In this document: positions 8,145 through 17,945 of the stretch, in pieces
Position numbering within the stretch: the stretch's first letter is position 1
Layout: every line of letters begins with the position of its first letter
Made by a program: the position numbers and the translations under genes
The notes under the pieces: generated by a model
Told to the model about the DNA's origin: nothing
Database searches by the model: none
The model's input: the letters and a program-made list of their open reading frames with translations, nothing else
Assembly: GCF_000373565.1 (NCBI RefSeq)
Contig: NZ_KB891800.1
Span: 1-64,000 of the forward strand
Reading direction: 5' to 3'
DNA from: Streptomyces sp. HmicA12
Lineage (GTDB): Bacteria; Actinomycetota; Actinomycetes; Streptomycetales; Streptomycetaceae
Length of the DNA: 64,000 bases

Positions 8145-10064
8145 ATGAGCGTTGACGGGCAGGGCGAGCCGCGGCCCGACGGTGGCGGGGCCGAGGCGGA
8201 CGATCTCTCCGCACAGCAGGTGCCGAGCCAGGGCGGCCCCGGGCGCACTCCGGGCAAGACCTTCCCCGCGAAGCACCGGGCCGACGCCGACGCCTCCGTA
8301 CCGGCCCAGCGCGAAGCCGCTGCCACGGCCGACGCAAGTGGCGAACTGCCCACGTCCGACGCCGACTTGATCGGTCGCATGCGTGCGGGCGACGACAGCG
8401 CGTACGAGGAGCTGTACCGCCGGCACGCCGCCGCCGTCCGCCGCTACGCCCGCACCTGCTGCCGCGACGGGCACACCGCCGACGACCTGACGGCCGAGGT
8501 GTTCGCGCGCATGCTGCAGGCCGTCCGCGGCGGCAGCGGGCCCGAGCACGCGGTGCGCGCCTACCTGCTGACCACGGTGCGCCGGGTCGCCGCGTCATGG
8601 ACGAAATCGGCCAGGCGCGAGCAACTCGTCGACGACTTCGCGCTGTTCGCCGCACAGGCCGCCCGGACGAACGAGGTGTCGGACGACGACACGCTCGACC
8701 TCGGCGCGGACGTGCGCGCCATGCAGGAGGCCGAGCAGTCCATGGCCATGCAGGCCTTCCGCTCGCTGCCCGAGCGCTGGCAGGCCGTGCTGTGGCACAC
8801 CGAGGTCGAGGACGAGTCGCCCAGCGAGGTCGCCACCCTCTTCGGACTCGACGCCAACGGCACCCGCGTGCTCGCCAAGCGCGCCCGAGAGGGCCTCAAG
8901 GAGGCCTACCTCCAGGCGCATGTCTCGGCCACCCTCACCGAGTCCGAGGAGTGCTCCCGCTACGCCGACCGGCTCGGCGCGTACGCGCGCGGCAGCCTGC
9001 GCACGCGGGCCGAGCGCGGCCTGCGCAAGCACCTGGAGGAGTGCGCCAAGTGCCGGCTGGCGGCCGGCCAGATCAAGGAAGTCGCCAGCGGGATCCCGGG
9101 TGTCGTGCCGGTCGCGGTCATCGGCTGGTTCGGCGCCGCCGGGTACGCGAAGGCCGCCGCGTTCATCGGCGGTGGCGCGGCGAGTGCGGCGGGCGCCGGT
9201 GCGGCCGCGGCGGCGAGCGGCGGTTCGTCCGGCTCGGGGGCGGCCGGTGGCGCCGCCGCCGAAGGGCTCGGAGCTCCGGCGAAGGCGGGCATCGCGGCCG
9301 GTGTGGTGGCGGCCGCGACCGCCGCCGCGCTGGCCATCGCGCTCACCGGCGGTGAGCCGAAGCAGGTGCCGGAGGCGAAGAAGGAGAAGCCGCCGGTCTC
9401 GCAGCCGATCACCCCGACGCCGCCGAAGCCGACCCCGACCCCGAAGCCCGAGCCGCCCGCGCCGAAGCCGAAGCCCACCCCGACGCCGACTCCCCCGGCG
9501 AAGGCGGCCCCGAAGCCGAAGCCCAAGCCGACACCGCCGAAGCCCACCCCGAAGCCGAAGCCGAAGCCCACGCCGACCGAGCCCAAGCCCCGGCCCAAAC
9601 CGACGCCCACCCCCACTCCCCCGCCCGCTCCGGCCGTGTACCAGCTGAACTCCCTGGACTACGGGGCCGTCGGAGACGGCACCGCACCGGAGATCCGGCT
9701 CGGCGAGAGCAGCTGGGTCTGGCAGCGCTACGGGATGTCGATCGCCGACAAGAGGTACGCGAACGGCGTCTCCGTCCACTCCCGGTCCTCCGTCACCATC
9801 GACCTGAACCGCACCTGCTCCGCGTACGACGCGTACGTCGGCGTCGACGACATGACCCTCGGCCTGGGAGCCGTGCGCTTCTCCGTGTACGTCGACGGGG
9901 CGCGCGCCTGGCAGTCGCAGGTGGTCCGCGGCAAGGACCCGGCGGTGCCGGTGCATGTGAACCTGGCCGGGGCGAAGTCGATCCGGCTCGTCGTCGAACC
10001 GAACTCGCCGGTCGACTCGGTGGCGGTCGCCGACTGGGCCGAGTCGCGGTTCAGCTGCGGCTGA
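8145..10064 (+). CDS. ECF-like sigma factor fused to zinc-finger anti-sigma, TM helix and NPCBM domain
   Basis: A 639-aa multidomain protein. A disordered head (1-70) precedes sigma region 2 (about 75-145) and sigma region 4 (about 200-255). An anti-sigma zinc-finger motif follows, Cys270 then His296-x3-Cys300-x2-Cys303. A second hydrophobic patch (319-345) and a membrane helix (about 380-401) lead to a Pro/Lys/Thr-rich spacer (405-497) and a C-terminal NPCBM/NEW2 carbohydrate-binding-type domain (499-639). NPCBM modules normally bind glycans outside the cell. The layout implies a membrane-tethered sigma factor with built-in inhibitor and outside sensor. ATG 8145 has GGGGG about 8 nt upstream. 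Confidence 0.88.
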   Translation: MSVDGQGEPRPDGGGAEADDLSAQQVPSQGGPGRTPGKTFPAKHRADADASVPAQREAAATADASGELPTSDADLIGRMRAGDDSAYEELYRRHAAAVRRYARTCCRDGHTADDLTAEVFARMLQAVRGGSGPEHAVRAYLLTTVRRVAASWTKSARREQLVDDFALFAAQAARTNEVSDDDTLDLGADVRAMQEAEQSMAMQAFRSLPERWQAVLWHTEVEDESPSEVATLFGLDANGTRVLAKRAREGLKEAYLQAHVSATLTESEECSRYADRLGAYARGSLRTRAERGLRKHLEECAKCRLAAGQIKEVASGIPGVVPVAVIGWFGAAGYAKAAAFIGGGAASAAGAGAAAAASGGSSGSGAAGGAAAEGLGAPAKAGIAAGVVAAATAAALAIALTGGEPKQVPEAKKEKPPVSQPITPTPPKPTPTPKPEPPAPKPKPTPTPTPPAKAAPKPKPKPTPPKPTPKPKPKPTPTEPKPRPKPTPTPTPPPAPAVYQLNSLDYGAVGDGTAPEIRLGESSWVWQRYGMSIADKRYANGVSVHSRSSVTIDLNRTCSAYDAYVGVDDMTLGLGAVRFSVYVDGARAWQSQVVRGKDPAVPVHVNLAGAKSIRLVVEPNSPVDSVAVADWAESRFSCG

Positions 10065-10082
10065 CGGGGGCCCGGCCGCCGG

Positions 10083-13000
10083 TCAGCCGACGGCCGTGGG
10101 CGCCGCCAGCTCCGCCAGGATCTCCTCCTGGGTGAGCGCCGCGCCGCTGGTGCGCTCGGCCTCGTACCGTACGTCGCCGAGCTCGGCCCGGGCGCGGGTC
10201 TCCACGGCCACGCACTCGTCGCGCTCCGGCACCGCCCGGGGCATGCCGCGGCGCAGCTCGTCCGCCGCGGCGAACAGCCGGACCGCCCGCGCCACGTCGC
10301 CGCCGCGCGCGTGCAGTTCGGCCCCGACGTCGACCAGACCCGCGGTGACCGACTCCGCGCATTGCCCCGCCACCGCGTCGCGCCACGCGTCGACGAGGAG
10401 CACCAGGCCGGCGGCCGGGCCCGTCTCGGCGGCCGTGACGCGGGCGTCGGTCAGGCCGAGGGCCGCGGAGAACTGCGGCGGCGGTGAGGCCGTCGCCGCC
10501 ACCCTGCGGGACGTGTCGCACAGCTCGCGCGCGCGGGCCACCTCCCCGTCGGCCAGCGCGAGATGGGCGCGCAGCAGTCCCGCGTAGGCCGTGGTGTCGG
10601 CGACCCCGTACCGCTCCGCGTCCTCGCTCGCCGAGTCGAGAGCCTTGTGGGCCGCTTCCCGGTCACCCTCGCGGTAGTGGATCTCGGCGAGCCGCACCAT
10701 CAGGAACGGTGTCTCCGCGTACGCCCCCACCTCGTAGGCGAGCCGCATGGCCTCCTCGTACTCGCCCCGCGCGTCCGTGTACCGGCCGCGGCCCATGGCG
10801 GCCTCGCCGGCAGCGCTGCACACCTGGGCGCGCATCCAGCGGTCGCCCACGCGGCGGCTGATCCGGCGCAGCTCGGCGAGGTCGTCGTCCACGCCCTGCA
10901 TGTTCCCCGCCATGTCCACGACCGTGTGGGTCCGGAACATCAGCGTGACGCCGACCTCCCAGTCGCCGCCGAAGCGGCGGCAGTTCTCGACGGCCCGGTC
11001 CAGGGCCTCGCGCACGTCGCCCATCCCGTCGAGGACGAAGAGCGTGAACGGCCAGATGATGCCGGGGAAGGTGGCGCCCTGCGGGTTCGGCGGCTCGAAG
11101 GCGGCCCGGACGCGCTTCAGGTACGCCCGGTCGGCCTCGCTGCGGATGACCTCCTGCGGGGTGGACTCGGTGACCAGGAAGAGGGACAGCAGGCGCAGCT
11201 TCATCCGCGGCCAGTGCAGCGGGTCCTCCGGATCCCCCGGATCACCTGTACCGGTCGGGTCCGGCAGCAGGCCCACGATGGTCTGGATCCAACCGCCGCC
11301 CTCGATGCGGTAGTTGCGCAGCCACCAGAACCAGCCCAGGTTCAGCGCCAGGGCGATCGCCGTCTCCTCGTCGACCAGTCCGGGCGAGGCGGTGACGCGC
11401 GTCAACGCGGCGCGGATGTTGTCCAGCTCGGTCTCCAGGCGCTGGATCCACGGGAGTTGCTCGGCCGAGCGCAGCTTGGGGTCGGCCTCCTCGACCAGGG
11501 CGCGGACGTACGCGAGGTGGCGGCGCTCGGCGGCCAGCCGCAGTGCGGGGAGTGCGGCGGCGCGCTCGGTGGCGTACTCGTGGATGGTCTCCAGCATGCG
11601 GTAGCGCATGCCGGGGAGCCCGCGGTCGTACGGGGTCGCGACCAGCAGGGACTTGTCCACGAGGGACCCGATGACGTCGGCGGCGCCGGTGGTGTCGGCC
11701 GGGGAGCAGACGGCCTCGGCGGCGTCCAGGTCCCAGCCGCCCGCGAAGACCGACAGCTCGCACAGGGCGGTGCGCTCGCGCTCGTCGAGCAGGTCCCAGG
11801 ACCAGTCGACGACGGCGCGCAGGGTCTGCTGCCGGGGCAGGACGGTGCGGCTGCCGCCGGTCAGCAGGCGGAAGCGGTCGTCGAGACGGTCGGCGATCTG
11901 GCGGGGGGTCAGCAGACGCAGGCGGGCCGCCGCCAGCTCGATGGCCAGCGGCAGGCCGTCCAGGCGGCGGCAGATCTCGGCGACGGCGTCGGCATCCTGC
12001 GTGGGGTCGAAACCGGGGCGCACCGCGATGGCCCGCTCCGCGAACAGGCGGTGTGCGGGGTCCGGTGGCAGCGGCTCGACTGGGCGTACGGACTCCCCGG
12101 GGACTCCCAGGGGTTCGCGACTGGTGGCGAGGATCGTGAGACCCGGGCAGTGCGTCAGGAGGGTCTCGGCGAGGTCCGCCGCCGCGTCGATCACATGCTC
12201 GCAGTTGTCAAGGATCAAGAGCTCGCTGCGGTGTGCGCAGTGCTCCAGGAGGAGCGCGGTCGGGTCGTCGTGACCGCCCGATCTCTCGTTCGTGATCAGG
12301 ACCGTCTCGCGCAGGCCCAGCGCGCTGACGACCGCGCCCGGGACCGCCCGTGAGTCGTCGAGCGGCGCCAGCTCGACCAGCCAGGCCCTGGGCTCGGGGG
12401 CTGCTGCCTCCTCGGCCAGGCGGGTCTTGCCGGAGCCGCCCGGGCCCGTGAGCGTGACCAGGCGTGCTCCTCGCAAGTCAGAACGGATCGCGTCCAGTTC
12501 GGGTTCCCGGCCGACGAAGGAATTCAGACGGGGACGGAGATTTCCGGTACGGGCCGGGGGGCGGGGGGCTTGAGTGGCGGGTGGCACTTGAGGGGTGGGT
12601 GAGGTTGTGGGGGTGGGTGAGGTTGTGGGGGTGGGTGGGGTTGTGGGGGCGGGCGCTGTCGGTTCCGCGAGCAACTCCACGTGCAGCGCTGCCAGTTCCG
12701 GGCCCGGGTCCGCGCCCAGGCCGTCCGCCAGCGCGCGGCGCGCCGACTCGTACGCCGCCAGCGCGTCGGCGCCACGGCCCGTCGCGCGCAGGGCGCGGAT
12801 GAGCAGGGCGTGCAGCGGCTCGTCGTAAGGATGCGCCGCGGTGAGTTCACGCAGCTCCGGTACGAGGTCGCAGGCGCGGCCCAGACTCAGGTCGGCGCTC
12901 ACGCGGGCGCGCGTGGCCTCCAGGCGCGTGGCCTCCAGGCGCTGGGCCTCGGGGCGGGTGGCCGCGGTGTGGTCGGGCAGGTCGGCGAGGGCGGGGCCGT

Positions 13001-13391
13001 GCCACAGGGCGAGGGCCTCCCGCAGGACGCGGGCCGCTGTCGCCGGGTCGTTCGCGGTGAGCGCCGCGGTGCCCTCCCGGGTCAGGCGCGCGAAGACGTG
13101 CAGGTCGATGTCGTCGCGGGTCGCGGTGAGGCGGTAGCCGCCGGGTTCGGAGGTGACGGCGTCGTGGCCGAGGGCGCGGCGGAGACGGCCCACCAGGGCC
13201 TGGAGGGCGGCCGGGGCGTCGGTGGGCGGGGCGTCGGCCCAGACGTCGTCGATGAGGGCGTCGGTGGGGGCGGTGCGGGGGGTGTGCAGGGCCAGGGACG
13301 TGAGCAGGGCGCGGAGGCGGGGGCCGCCTACAGGTACGGCGGTGCCCTCGGTGTCGTAGGCCTGTGTGGTTCCCAGGATTTTGTACTGCAC
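10083..13391 (-). CDS. AfsR/SARP-type regulator (OmpR-like DBD, BTAD, NB-ARC, TPR)
   Basis: A 1102-aa regulator. A winged-helix DNA-binding domain (1-95) precedes a bacterial transcriptional activation domain (about 100-245). A Pro/Thr-repeat hinge (about 247-285) and an AAA/NB-ARC ATPase follow (Walker A GPGGSGKT near 318; Walker B LLILDNCEH near 395), then a helical TPR-like C-terminus from about 620. AfsR relatives activate secondary metabolism and development. GTG at 13391. It ends 18 bp from the convergent sigma-factor gene. From memory this corresponds to the AfsR-like gene beside atrA in S. coelicolor. The target is unknown. Confidence 0.87.
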   Translation of the reverse strand: MQYKILGTTQAYDTEGTAVPVGGPRLRALLTSLALHTPRTAPTDALIDDVWADAPPTDAPAALQALVGRLRRALGHDAVTSEPGGYRLTATRDDIDLHVFARLTREGTAALTANDPATAARVLREALALWHGPALADLPDHTAATRPEAQRLEATRLEATRARVSADLSLGRACDLVPELRELTAAHPYDEPLHALLIRALRATGRGADALAAYESARRALADGLGADPGPELAALHVELLAEPTAPAPTTPPTPTTSPTPTTSPTPQVPPATQAPRPPARTGNLRPRLNSFVGREPELDAIRSDLRGARLVTLTGPGGSGKTRLAEEAAAPEPRAWLVELAPLDDSRAVPGAVVSALGLRETVLITNERSGGHDDPTALLLEHCAHRSELLILDNCEHVIDAAADLAETLLTHCPGLTILATSREPLGVPGESVRPVEPLPPDPAHRLFAERAIAVRPGFDPTQDADAVAEICRRLDGLPLAIELAAARLRLLTPRQIADRLDDRFRLLTGGSRTVLPRQQTLRAVVDWSWDLLDERERTALCELSVFAGGWDLDAAEAVCSPADTTGAADVIGSLVDKSLLVATPYDRGLPGMRYRMLETIHEYATERAAALPALRLAAERRHLAYVRALVEEADPKLRSAEQLPWIQRLETELDNIRAALTRVTASPGLVDEETAIALALNLGWFWWLRNYRIEGGGWIQTIVGLLPDPTGTGDPGDPEDPLHWPRMKLRLLSLFLVTESTPQEVIRSEADRAYLKRVRAAFEPPNPQGATFPGIIWPFTLFVLDGMGDVREALDRAVENCRRFGGDWEVGVTLMFRTHTVVDMAGNMQGVDDDLAELRRISRRVGDRWMRAQVCSAAGEAAMGRGRYTDARGEYEEAMRLAYEVGAYAETPFLMVRLAEIHYREGDREAAHKALDSASEDAERYGVADTTAYAGLLRAHLALADGEVARARELCDTSRRVAATASPPPQFSAALGLTDARVTAAETGPAAGLVLLVDAWRDAVAGQCAESVTAGLVDVGAELHARGGDVARAVRLFAAADELRRGMPRAVPERDECVAVETRARAELGDVRYEAERTSGAALTQEEILAELAAPTAVG

Positions 13392-13568
13392 CTGGGCATT
13401 GTCGCTGGCGGACGCGGATGGGTGCGCGGGGTTTGTGGGAGGGGGTGCGCTGGGGTGGGCCGGGTCGTGGTGCGGGCCGGATGGGCGCTCGCCCCGCGCC
13501 GGGGTGCCGCCTTGCCCACCCTGCCGCCCCAGGCGACAGATTGCCCAGGGCCGCGGGTGAGCCTTTGG

Positions 13569-15674
13569 TCAGCGGATGCCTGTGCCCAGGGCTCGGTCCG
13601 GGACGACGCTGCCGGTGGGGACCGCGCGGGCGCGGGCCGGGGTGCCGGTCCAGCAGGTGCCGCGGCGGGAGAGGAGCCGGCGCAGCCACAGTTCCAGGGC
13701 GACCAGGTCGGCCAGGCCGTCCAGGGCGACGGTCTCTCCGTCGGCCGCGGCGCGGAGGGCCTTGCGGACCACCCTCGCCTCGATCAGGCCCGTCTGGGCG
13801 AGGAGCGGGGTGTCGAAGAGGGCGATGAGGTGGTCCGCCGAGACACGGATGCCGGTGCGGGCGGCCGCCGCCGACGTGGCGTGGGAGGGCGCTCCCCAGC
13901 CCGGGGGCAGGTCCCTGACGCCGGCGCCCTCCAGGACGGTGCGCAGGATCGCCGCGCGGGCTCCCGGCTGGACGCGGAGCGCCTCGGGGAGGACGCGGCA
14001 GGCGCGGACCACCTCGTTGTCGAGGAAGGGCGCGTGCAGGCGCTGGGAGCGGACCTCGGCGGCCTGCTCGAGGATGCGCAGGTCCGCCGCGTGCCGGGCG
14101 AGGGCCGAGCGGGCCCGGAACGCGCCGGGGCGCTGGCCGGGTCCGGTGCCGGGGCGCGTCGCGCCTTCCTGGAGGCGAACCGATACTTCGGCGAGGGCCT
14201 CGCCGGTGAGCCAGCGCGCGGCGGGTCCCGGCCTGGCCCACGTGAGCGCGGCGAGGGACGCTCCGACGGCGCCGACCGGTTCGTCGAAGCGGCGCTGCAG
14301 CAGGCGGTCGGACAGCGTGTCGAGGCCCGCCTTGTAGGGAGTGCGGGCCAGCTTCCTGGCCGCGCCGTAGACGCGCGGCGGGACCCGGAGGGAGCCTCCC
14401 TCGGCCTTGGTGAGGGCTGCCATGGGACGCACCATGTGACGCCGTTGACGATCCATCAGGAGGTCGGCCAGGCGCGCCGGGTGGGCGTCCAGGACCTGCC
14501 GTGCCCCGTAGCCGGTGAAGTGGTCGGCGCTTCCGGAGGCGAGGCGGGCGCGGTGCCGGGAGGCGGTGACCAGGGTGGCGCTCGGTTCGTCGGTGAGCGG
14601 GCCCTCCAGGTCCGCGTACGGGAGGGTCTCCTCGCCCCCGGCCACCACTACGTGGTGCAGGCGCGGGTTCGACGCGATGGCTCCCGCGCGTTCGAGTTCC
14701 GCCTCCCTGTGGGTCGTGGTGGTGGAGAGGTCGTTGAAGGTGACCGCCAGGAGGCGTTCGCCCGCTCCTGTGCCGTGGCCGAGCACCGTGCCGGGCATGC
14801 CGGGCAGGCCGGCCGCCAGGAGCGCGAGGGTGCCGGACGCGGGCCCGCCGGAGAGGTCGGCGCCGATGCCGGGCACCGGCATGCCGCGGGCGGCGCGGCG
14901 CTCGGCGGGCCCCATGCCGGGCACGGGTCCGGGGTCCAGGTCGGTGCCGGGGATGTGCCGGGGCGCGGCCAGGCGGGCCCGTACGGCGTCCACGAGGGCA
15001 TCCCTGACGGCGTCCACGGCCTGGTCGGGGTCGGCGGGCGCCGCGGCCACCGCGAGGGACGCCACATGCTCGTAGCCGGCGATCTCGCGTGCCCCGGCGC
15101 GCAGGATCAGCGCGTGCCCCGGCGGAATGCGGCGCACGCCTTGGTACGGCGTCGAGTCGTGCAGCGCCTCGGGGACGTCGGGGGCCGCGAGGAGGGCGGC
15201 CAGGTGCCCCACGTCCAGGTGGGCCTCGATGAGGTCGGCGAGCGGAAGCGCCGCGGTGGCGTACGCCGTGCCGCCCGCCCAGGGGGTGTAGAAGACGGGG
15301 CGTGCGCCCGCGAGGTCGCCGACCACCATGACGCGGCGGCCCACCTGGACCACCGCCGTGTAGCTGCCGGGCCAGGCCGTGAGGTGGCGCAGGGCGCCAC
15401 CGCGCGCGGCGAACAGGCCCACGCGCAGTTGTTCGTCGGTGGCGCCGCACACCCCGAGCACCGCGATCCGGGTCTGGTCGTCGACCTTCACGATGCGCAC
15501 CTCGTCGGGCCGCCAGTCACCGACCGCCCACAGCGGATCCGGATCGCCCCACAGGAGTTGGGAACCCACCGGATGTACCGTTTCGCCTTCCGTGCCCGTC
15601 GATCCCGCGGCTCCCGCCGAGCCGAAGGCGACGGCGCCAGCGGCGGTACTGCTCCATCCCACCAACCACCGCAT
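13569..15674 (-). CDS. Asparagine synthase-like / lasso-cyclase-like ATP-dependent amide-forming enzyme
   Basis: A 701-aa protein of the AsnB type. The N-terminal Ntn-like half lacks the Cys2 nucleophile of glutamine-using AsnB because it starts MRWLVG. The C-terminal half has the PP-loop ATPase, but with SGGPASG where AsnB has SGGxDS. The ATG at 15674 has a near-ideal GGAGG 5 nt upstream. AsnB relatives form amides, beta-lactams or lasso-peptide macrolactams. No protease (B) gene and no recognisable precursor lie nearby, so the product is unknown and catalysis is not assured. Confidence 0.75.
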   Translation of the reverse strand: MRWLVGWSSTAAGAVAFGSAGAAGSTGTEGETVHPVGSQLLWGDPDPLWAVGDWRPDEVRIVKVDDQTRIAVLGVCGATDEQLRVGLFAARGGALRHLTAWPGSYTAVVQVGRRVMVVGDLAGARPVFYTPWAGGTAYATAALPLADLIEAHLDVGHLAALLAAPDVPEALHDSTPYQGVRRIPPGHALILRAGAREIAGYEHVASLAVAAAPADPDQAVDAVRDALVDAVRARLAAPRHIPGTDLDPGPVPGMGPAERRAARGMPVPGIGADLSGGPASGTLALLAAGLPGMPGTVLGHGTGAGERLLAVTFNDLSTTTTHREAELERAGAIASNPRLHHVVVAGGEETLPYADLEGPLTDEPSATLVTASRHRARLASGSADHFTGYGARQVLDAHPARLADLLMDRQRRHMVRPMAALTKAEGGSLRVPPRVYGAARKLARTPYKAGLDTLSDRLLQRRFDEPVGAVGASLAALTWARPGPAARWLTGEALAEVSVRLQEGATRPGTGPGQRPGAFRARSALARHAADLRILEQAAEVRSQRLHAPFLDNEVVRACRVLPEALRVQPGARAAILRTVLEGAGVRDLPPGWGAPSHATSAAAARTGIRVSADHLIALFDTPLLAQTGLIEARVVRKALRAAADGETVALDGLADLVALELWLRRLLSRRGTCWTGTPARARAVPTGSVVPDRALGTGIR

Positions 15675-16326
15675 CGCCGCCTCCACAAGCTGTGGACAAC
15701 CAAGGGGTCCCCATGCTGCCACGAAGGAGACGTCCAGGAGGGGCCAAGTGAAGGGCCGAGTGACGGGACATACAGAGAGCGCGAGTTGGCGTGCGCTCCC
15801 CCCAATGCGCCCCTTTTGAGCCGTAGTTGAACCGTGGCACTACCAGGGCGACGTAGGACGACGGGGGCGAGTTTCGGCCAAATCGGGCCGTGGTGGCCGG
15901 AGCCGGACACCCCGCTTCGGCCACAGCGCGCAACCCATGGCGCCACGCACAGTCCGGGAGGCGCACACCGCCTCCCGGACCGGTCCGCCGCCCGCGGGGA
16001 TGAAGGCGGCGGTGTCCCCCAGCCCACTGGATCCAGTACAGCGGGCCGACCCACGCAGGATCCATGGAAGCGCTCTCCGGGTACCCGAGTAAGAGCGCAC
16101 GCGCAGGCGCACGGCACCACACCCGGAGCACACGGTCACACCGCGTGGCCTGCGCCGTACTTCAGTACGGACAACAATCCCGCCATCCGGAACAGCGACC
16201 CTTAACGCTTGGGATTCGGCGAACTACGCTGGGTGTACGAATGCCGCGCGGTTATGCCAGGCCGAGCCCCTCTGCCCGGTCCGCATGACGACTGACGCGG
16301 CAGCCGTCTGTGTCGAGGGGTGACGC
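15675..16326. other. Long intergenic region between asnB-like and nsdA-like genes
   Basis: These 652 bp separate divergently read genes and hold their promoters. I examined all frames for a short lasso-type precursor (leader ending Thr-x, acidic residue at core position 7-9) and saw none that I would defend. Open frames here are Arg/Pro-rich and look like GC artefacts. Confidence 0.4.
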
Positions 16327-17784
16327 ATGTCCAGGGAGCAACGCGGGCCGAACGAGAAACTCGGCGCCGTTCTCGCCCTCGCGGGAATCAGCAACGCAGG
16401 GCTTGCACGACGCGTCAACGACCTCGGCTCACAGCGCGGGTTGACACTTCGCTACGACAAGACGTCGGTGGCGCGCTGGGTGTCGAAGGGCATGGTGCCG
16501 CAGGGCGCCGCCCCGCACCTCATCGCCGCCGCCATCGGGCAGAAGCTGGGCCGTCCCGTGCCGCTGCACGAGATCGGGCTCGCCGACGCCGATCCGGCGC
16601 CGGAGGTGGGTCTCGCCTTCCCGCGCGACGTGCGCGCGGCGGTGAAGTCGGCGACCGAGCTGTACCGGCTCGACCTCGCCGGGCGGCGGGCCGGCGGCGG
16701 GATCTGGCAGTCGCTGGCCGGTTCGTTCGCGGTGAGCGCGTACGCGACGCCCGCTTCACGGTGGCTGATAACCCCGGCCGACTCCTCGGTCGCGAGAGAG
16801 CCGCACGTTGCGGAGGGGGCCGCGGGACCCGAGAGCACCGACAGCGCCGAGGACGGCGCGAAGGTGCAGAAGGTGGGGCACAGCGACGTCCAGAAGCTGC
16901 GGGAGGCCGCGGAGGACGCGCGCCGCTGGGACTCCAAGTACGGCGGCGGGGACTGGCGTTCGTCGATGGTGCCCGAGTGTCTACGGGTGGAGGCGGCGCC
17001 GCTGCTGCTCGGCTCGTACTCGGACGAGGTGGGGCGCTCCCTGTTCGGGGCCGCCGCCGAACTGACGCGGCTCGCCGGGTGGATGGCGTTCGACACCGGG
17101 CAGCAGGAAGCCGCTCAGCGGTACTACATCCAGGCGCTGCGGCTCGCCCGGGCGGCGGCCGACGTGCCGCTGGGCGGGTACGTGCTCGCCTCCATGTCGC
17201 TCCAGGCCACGTACCGGGGCTTCGGCGACGAAGGGGTGGACCTGGCGCAGGCCGCGCTCGAACGCAATCGCGGGCTGGCGACCGCGCGGACCATGAGCTT
17301 CTTCCGGCTGGTCGAGGCACGCGCACACGCGCGCGCCGGAGACGCGCAGGCGGCCGGTGCCGCGTTGCGTGCCGCGGAAGGATGGTTGGAGCGGGCCCGG
17401 GACGGGGACAGTGATCCTTCGTGGCTGGGGTTCTACTCGTACGACCGGTTCGCGGCGGACGCCGCCGAGTGCTACCGCGACCTGAAGGCGCCTCGACAGG
17501 TACGCCGCTTCACCGAGCAGGCGCTGTCGCGGCCCACGGAGGAGTTCGTGCGCTCGCACGGGCTGCGGCTCGTGGTGTCGGCCGTCGCCGAGCTGGAGTC
17601 CGGGAATCTGGACGCGGCGTGCGAGCAGGGGACCCGGGCGCTGGAGGTGGCCGGACGCATTTCCTCGGCGCGTACCACGGAGTACGTGAAGGATCTGCTG
17701 CATCGGCTGGAGCCGTACGGGGACGAGCCCCGGGTCGTCGAGCTGCGGGAGCGGGCCCGGCCGTTGCTGGTGGCGCCGGCGTAG
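16327..17784 (+). CDS. NsdA-like TPR regulatory protein (sporulation-associated family)
   Basis: A 485-aa soluble protein of the NsdA / sporulation-associated family found in Streptomyces. The conserved N-terminus ([20 protein letters not shown], about 8-27) resembles a degenerate helix-turn-helix, and residues about 200-460 form TPR-like helical repeats. NsdA represses aerial development and antibiotic production in S. coelicolor. This copy, from its neighbours, looks like the paralogue beside the trmB locus rather than nsdA itself. It starts with ATG and GAGGGGTGAC upstream. Its molecular target is not known. Confidence 0.75.
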   Translation: MSREQRGPNEKLGAVLALAGISNAGLARRVNDLGSQRGLTLRYDKTSVARWVSKGMVPQGAAPHLIAAAIGQKLGRPVPLHEIGLADADPAPEVGLAFPRDVRAAVKSATELYRLDLAGRRAGGGIWQSLAGSFAVSAYATPASRWLITPADSSVAREPHVAEGAAGPESTDSAEDGAKVQKVGHSDVQKLREAAEDARRWDSKYGGGDWRSSMVPECLRVEAAPLLLGSYSDEVGRSLFGAAAELTRLAGWMAFDTGQQEAAQRYYIQALRLARAAADVPLGGYVLASMSLQATYRGFGDEGVDLAQAALERNRGLATARTMSFFRLVEARAHARAGDAQAAGAALRAAEGWLERARDGDSDPSWLGFYSYDRFAADAAECYRDLKAPRQVRRFTEQALSRPTEEFVRSHGLRLVVSAVAELESGNLDAACEQGTRALEVAGRISSARTTEYVKDLLHRLEPYGDEPRVVELRERARPLLVAPA

Positions 17785-17945
17785 GGGGTGCCGGGTCGGG
17801 GTGGGCGCCGGACGGAAGCGCTCGCCCCGCGCCGGGGGGTGCCGCTCCGAGCGGCGGATTGCCCAAGGCTCAGGGGCGGGCGGCAGGCTGCCCAAGGCGT
17901 TGTCAGTGGGGTCGGGCAAGATGCTGGGAGTGGAGGTGAGGCCCG

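Noticed and set aside
9408..9640. Low-complexity CCGAAGCC-type DNA repeat as a separate repeat element
   Set aside because: It is explained by codons for the Pro/Lys/Thr spacer of the sigma-fusion protein.
8595..9956. Long minus-strand frame opposite the sigma-fusion gene
   Set aside because: Gly/Arg-rich shadow of the Pro/Lys spacer; no ribosome site or recognisable domain.
12681..15830. A very long open frame (over 1000 codons) on the plus strand across the SARP and asnB-like genes
   Set aside because: It is antisense to two well-supported genes, rich in Gly/Arg/Val, has no domains and arises from high-GC third positions.
15675..16326. Lasso precursor peptide near the asnB-like gene
   Set aside because: No short frame with a ribosome site, Thr at the penultimate leader position and Asp/Glu at core position 7-9 was found on either strand; a lasso cluster is therefore not called.
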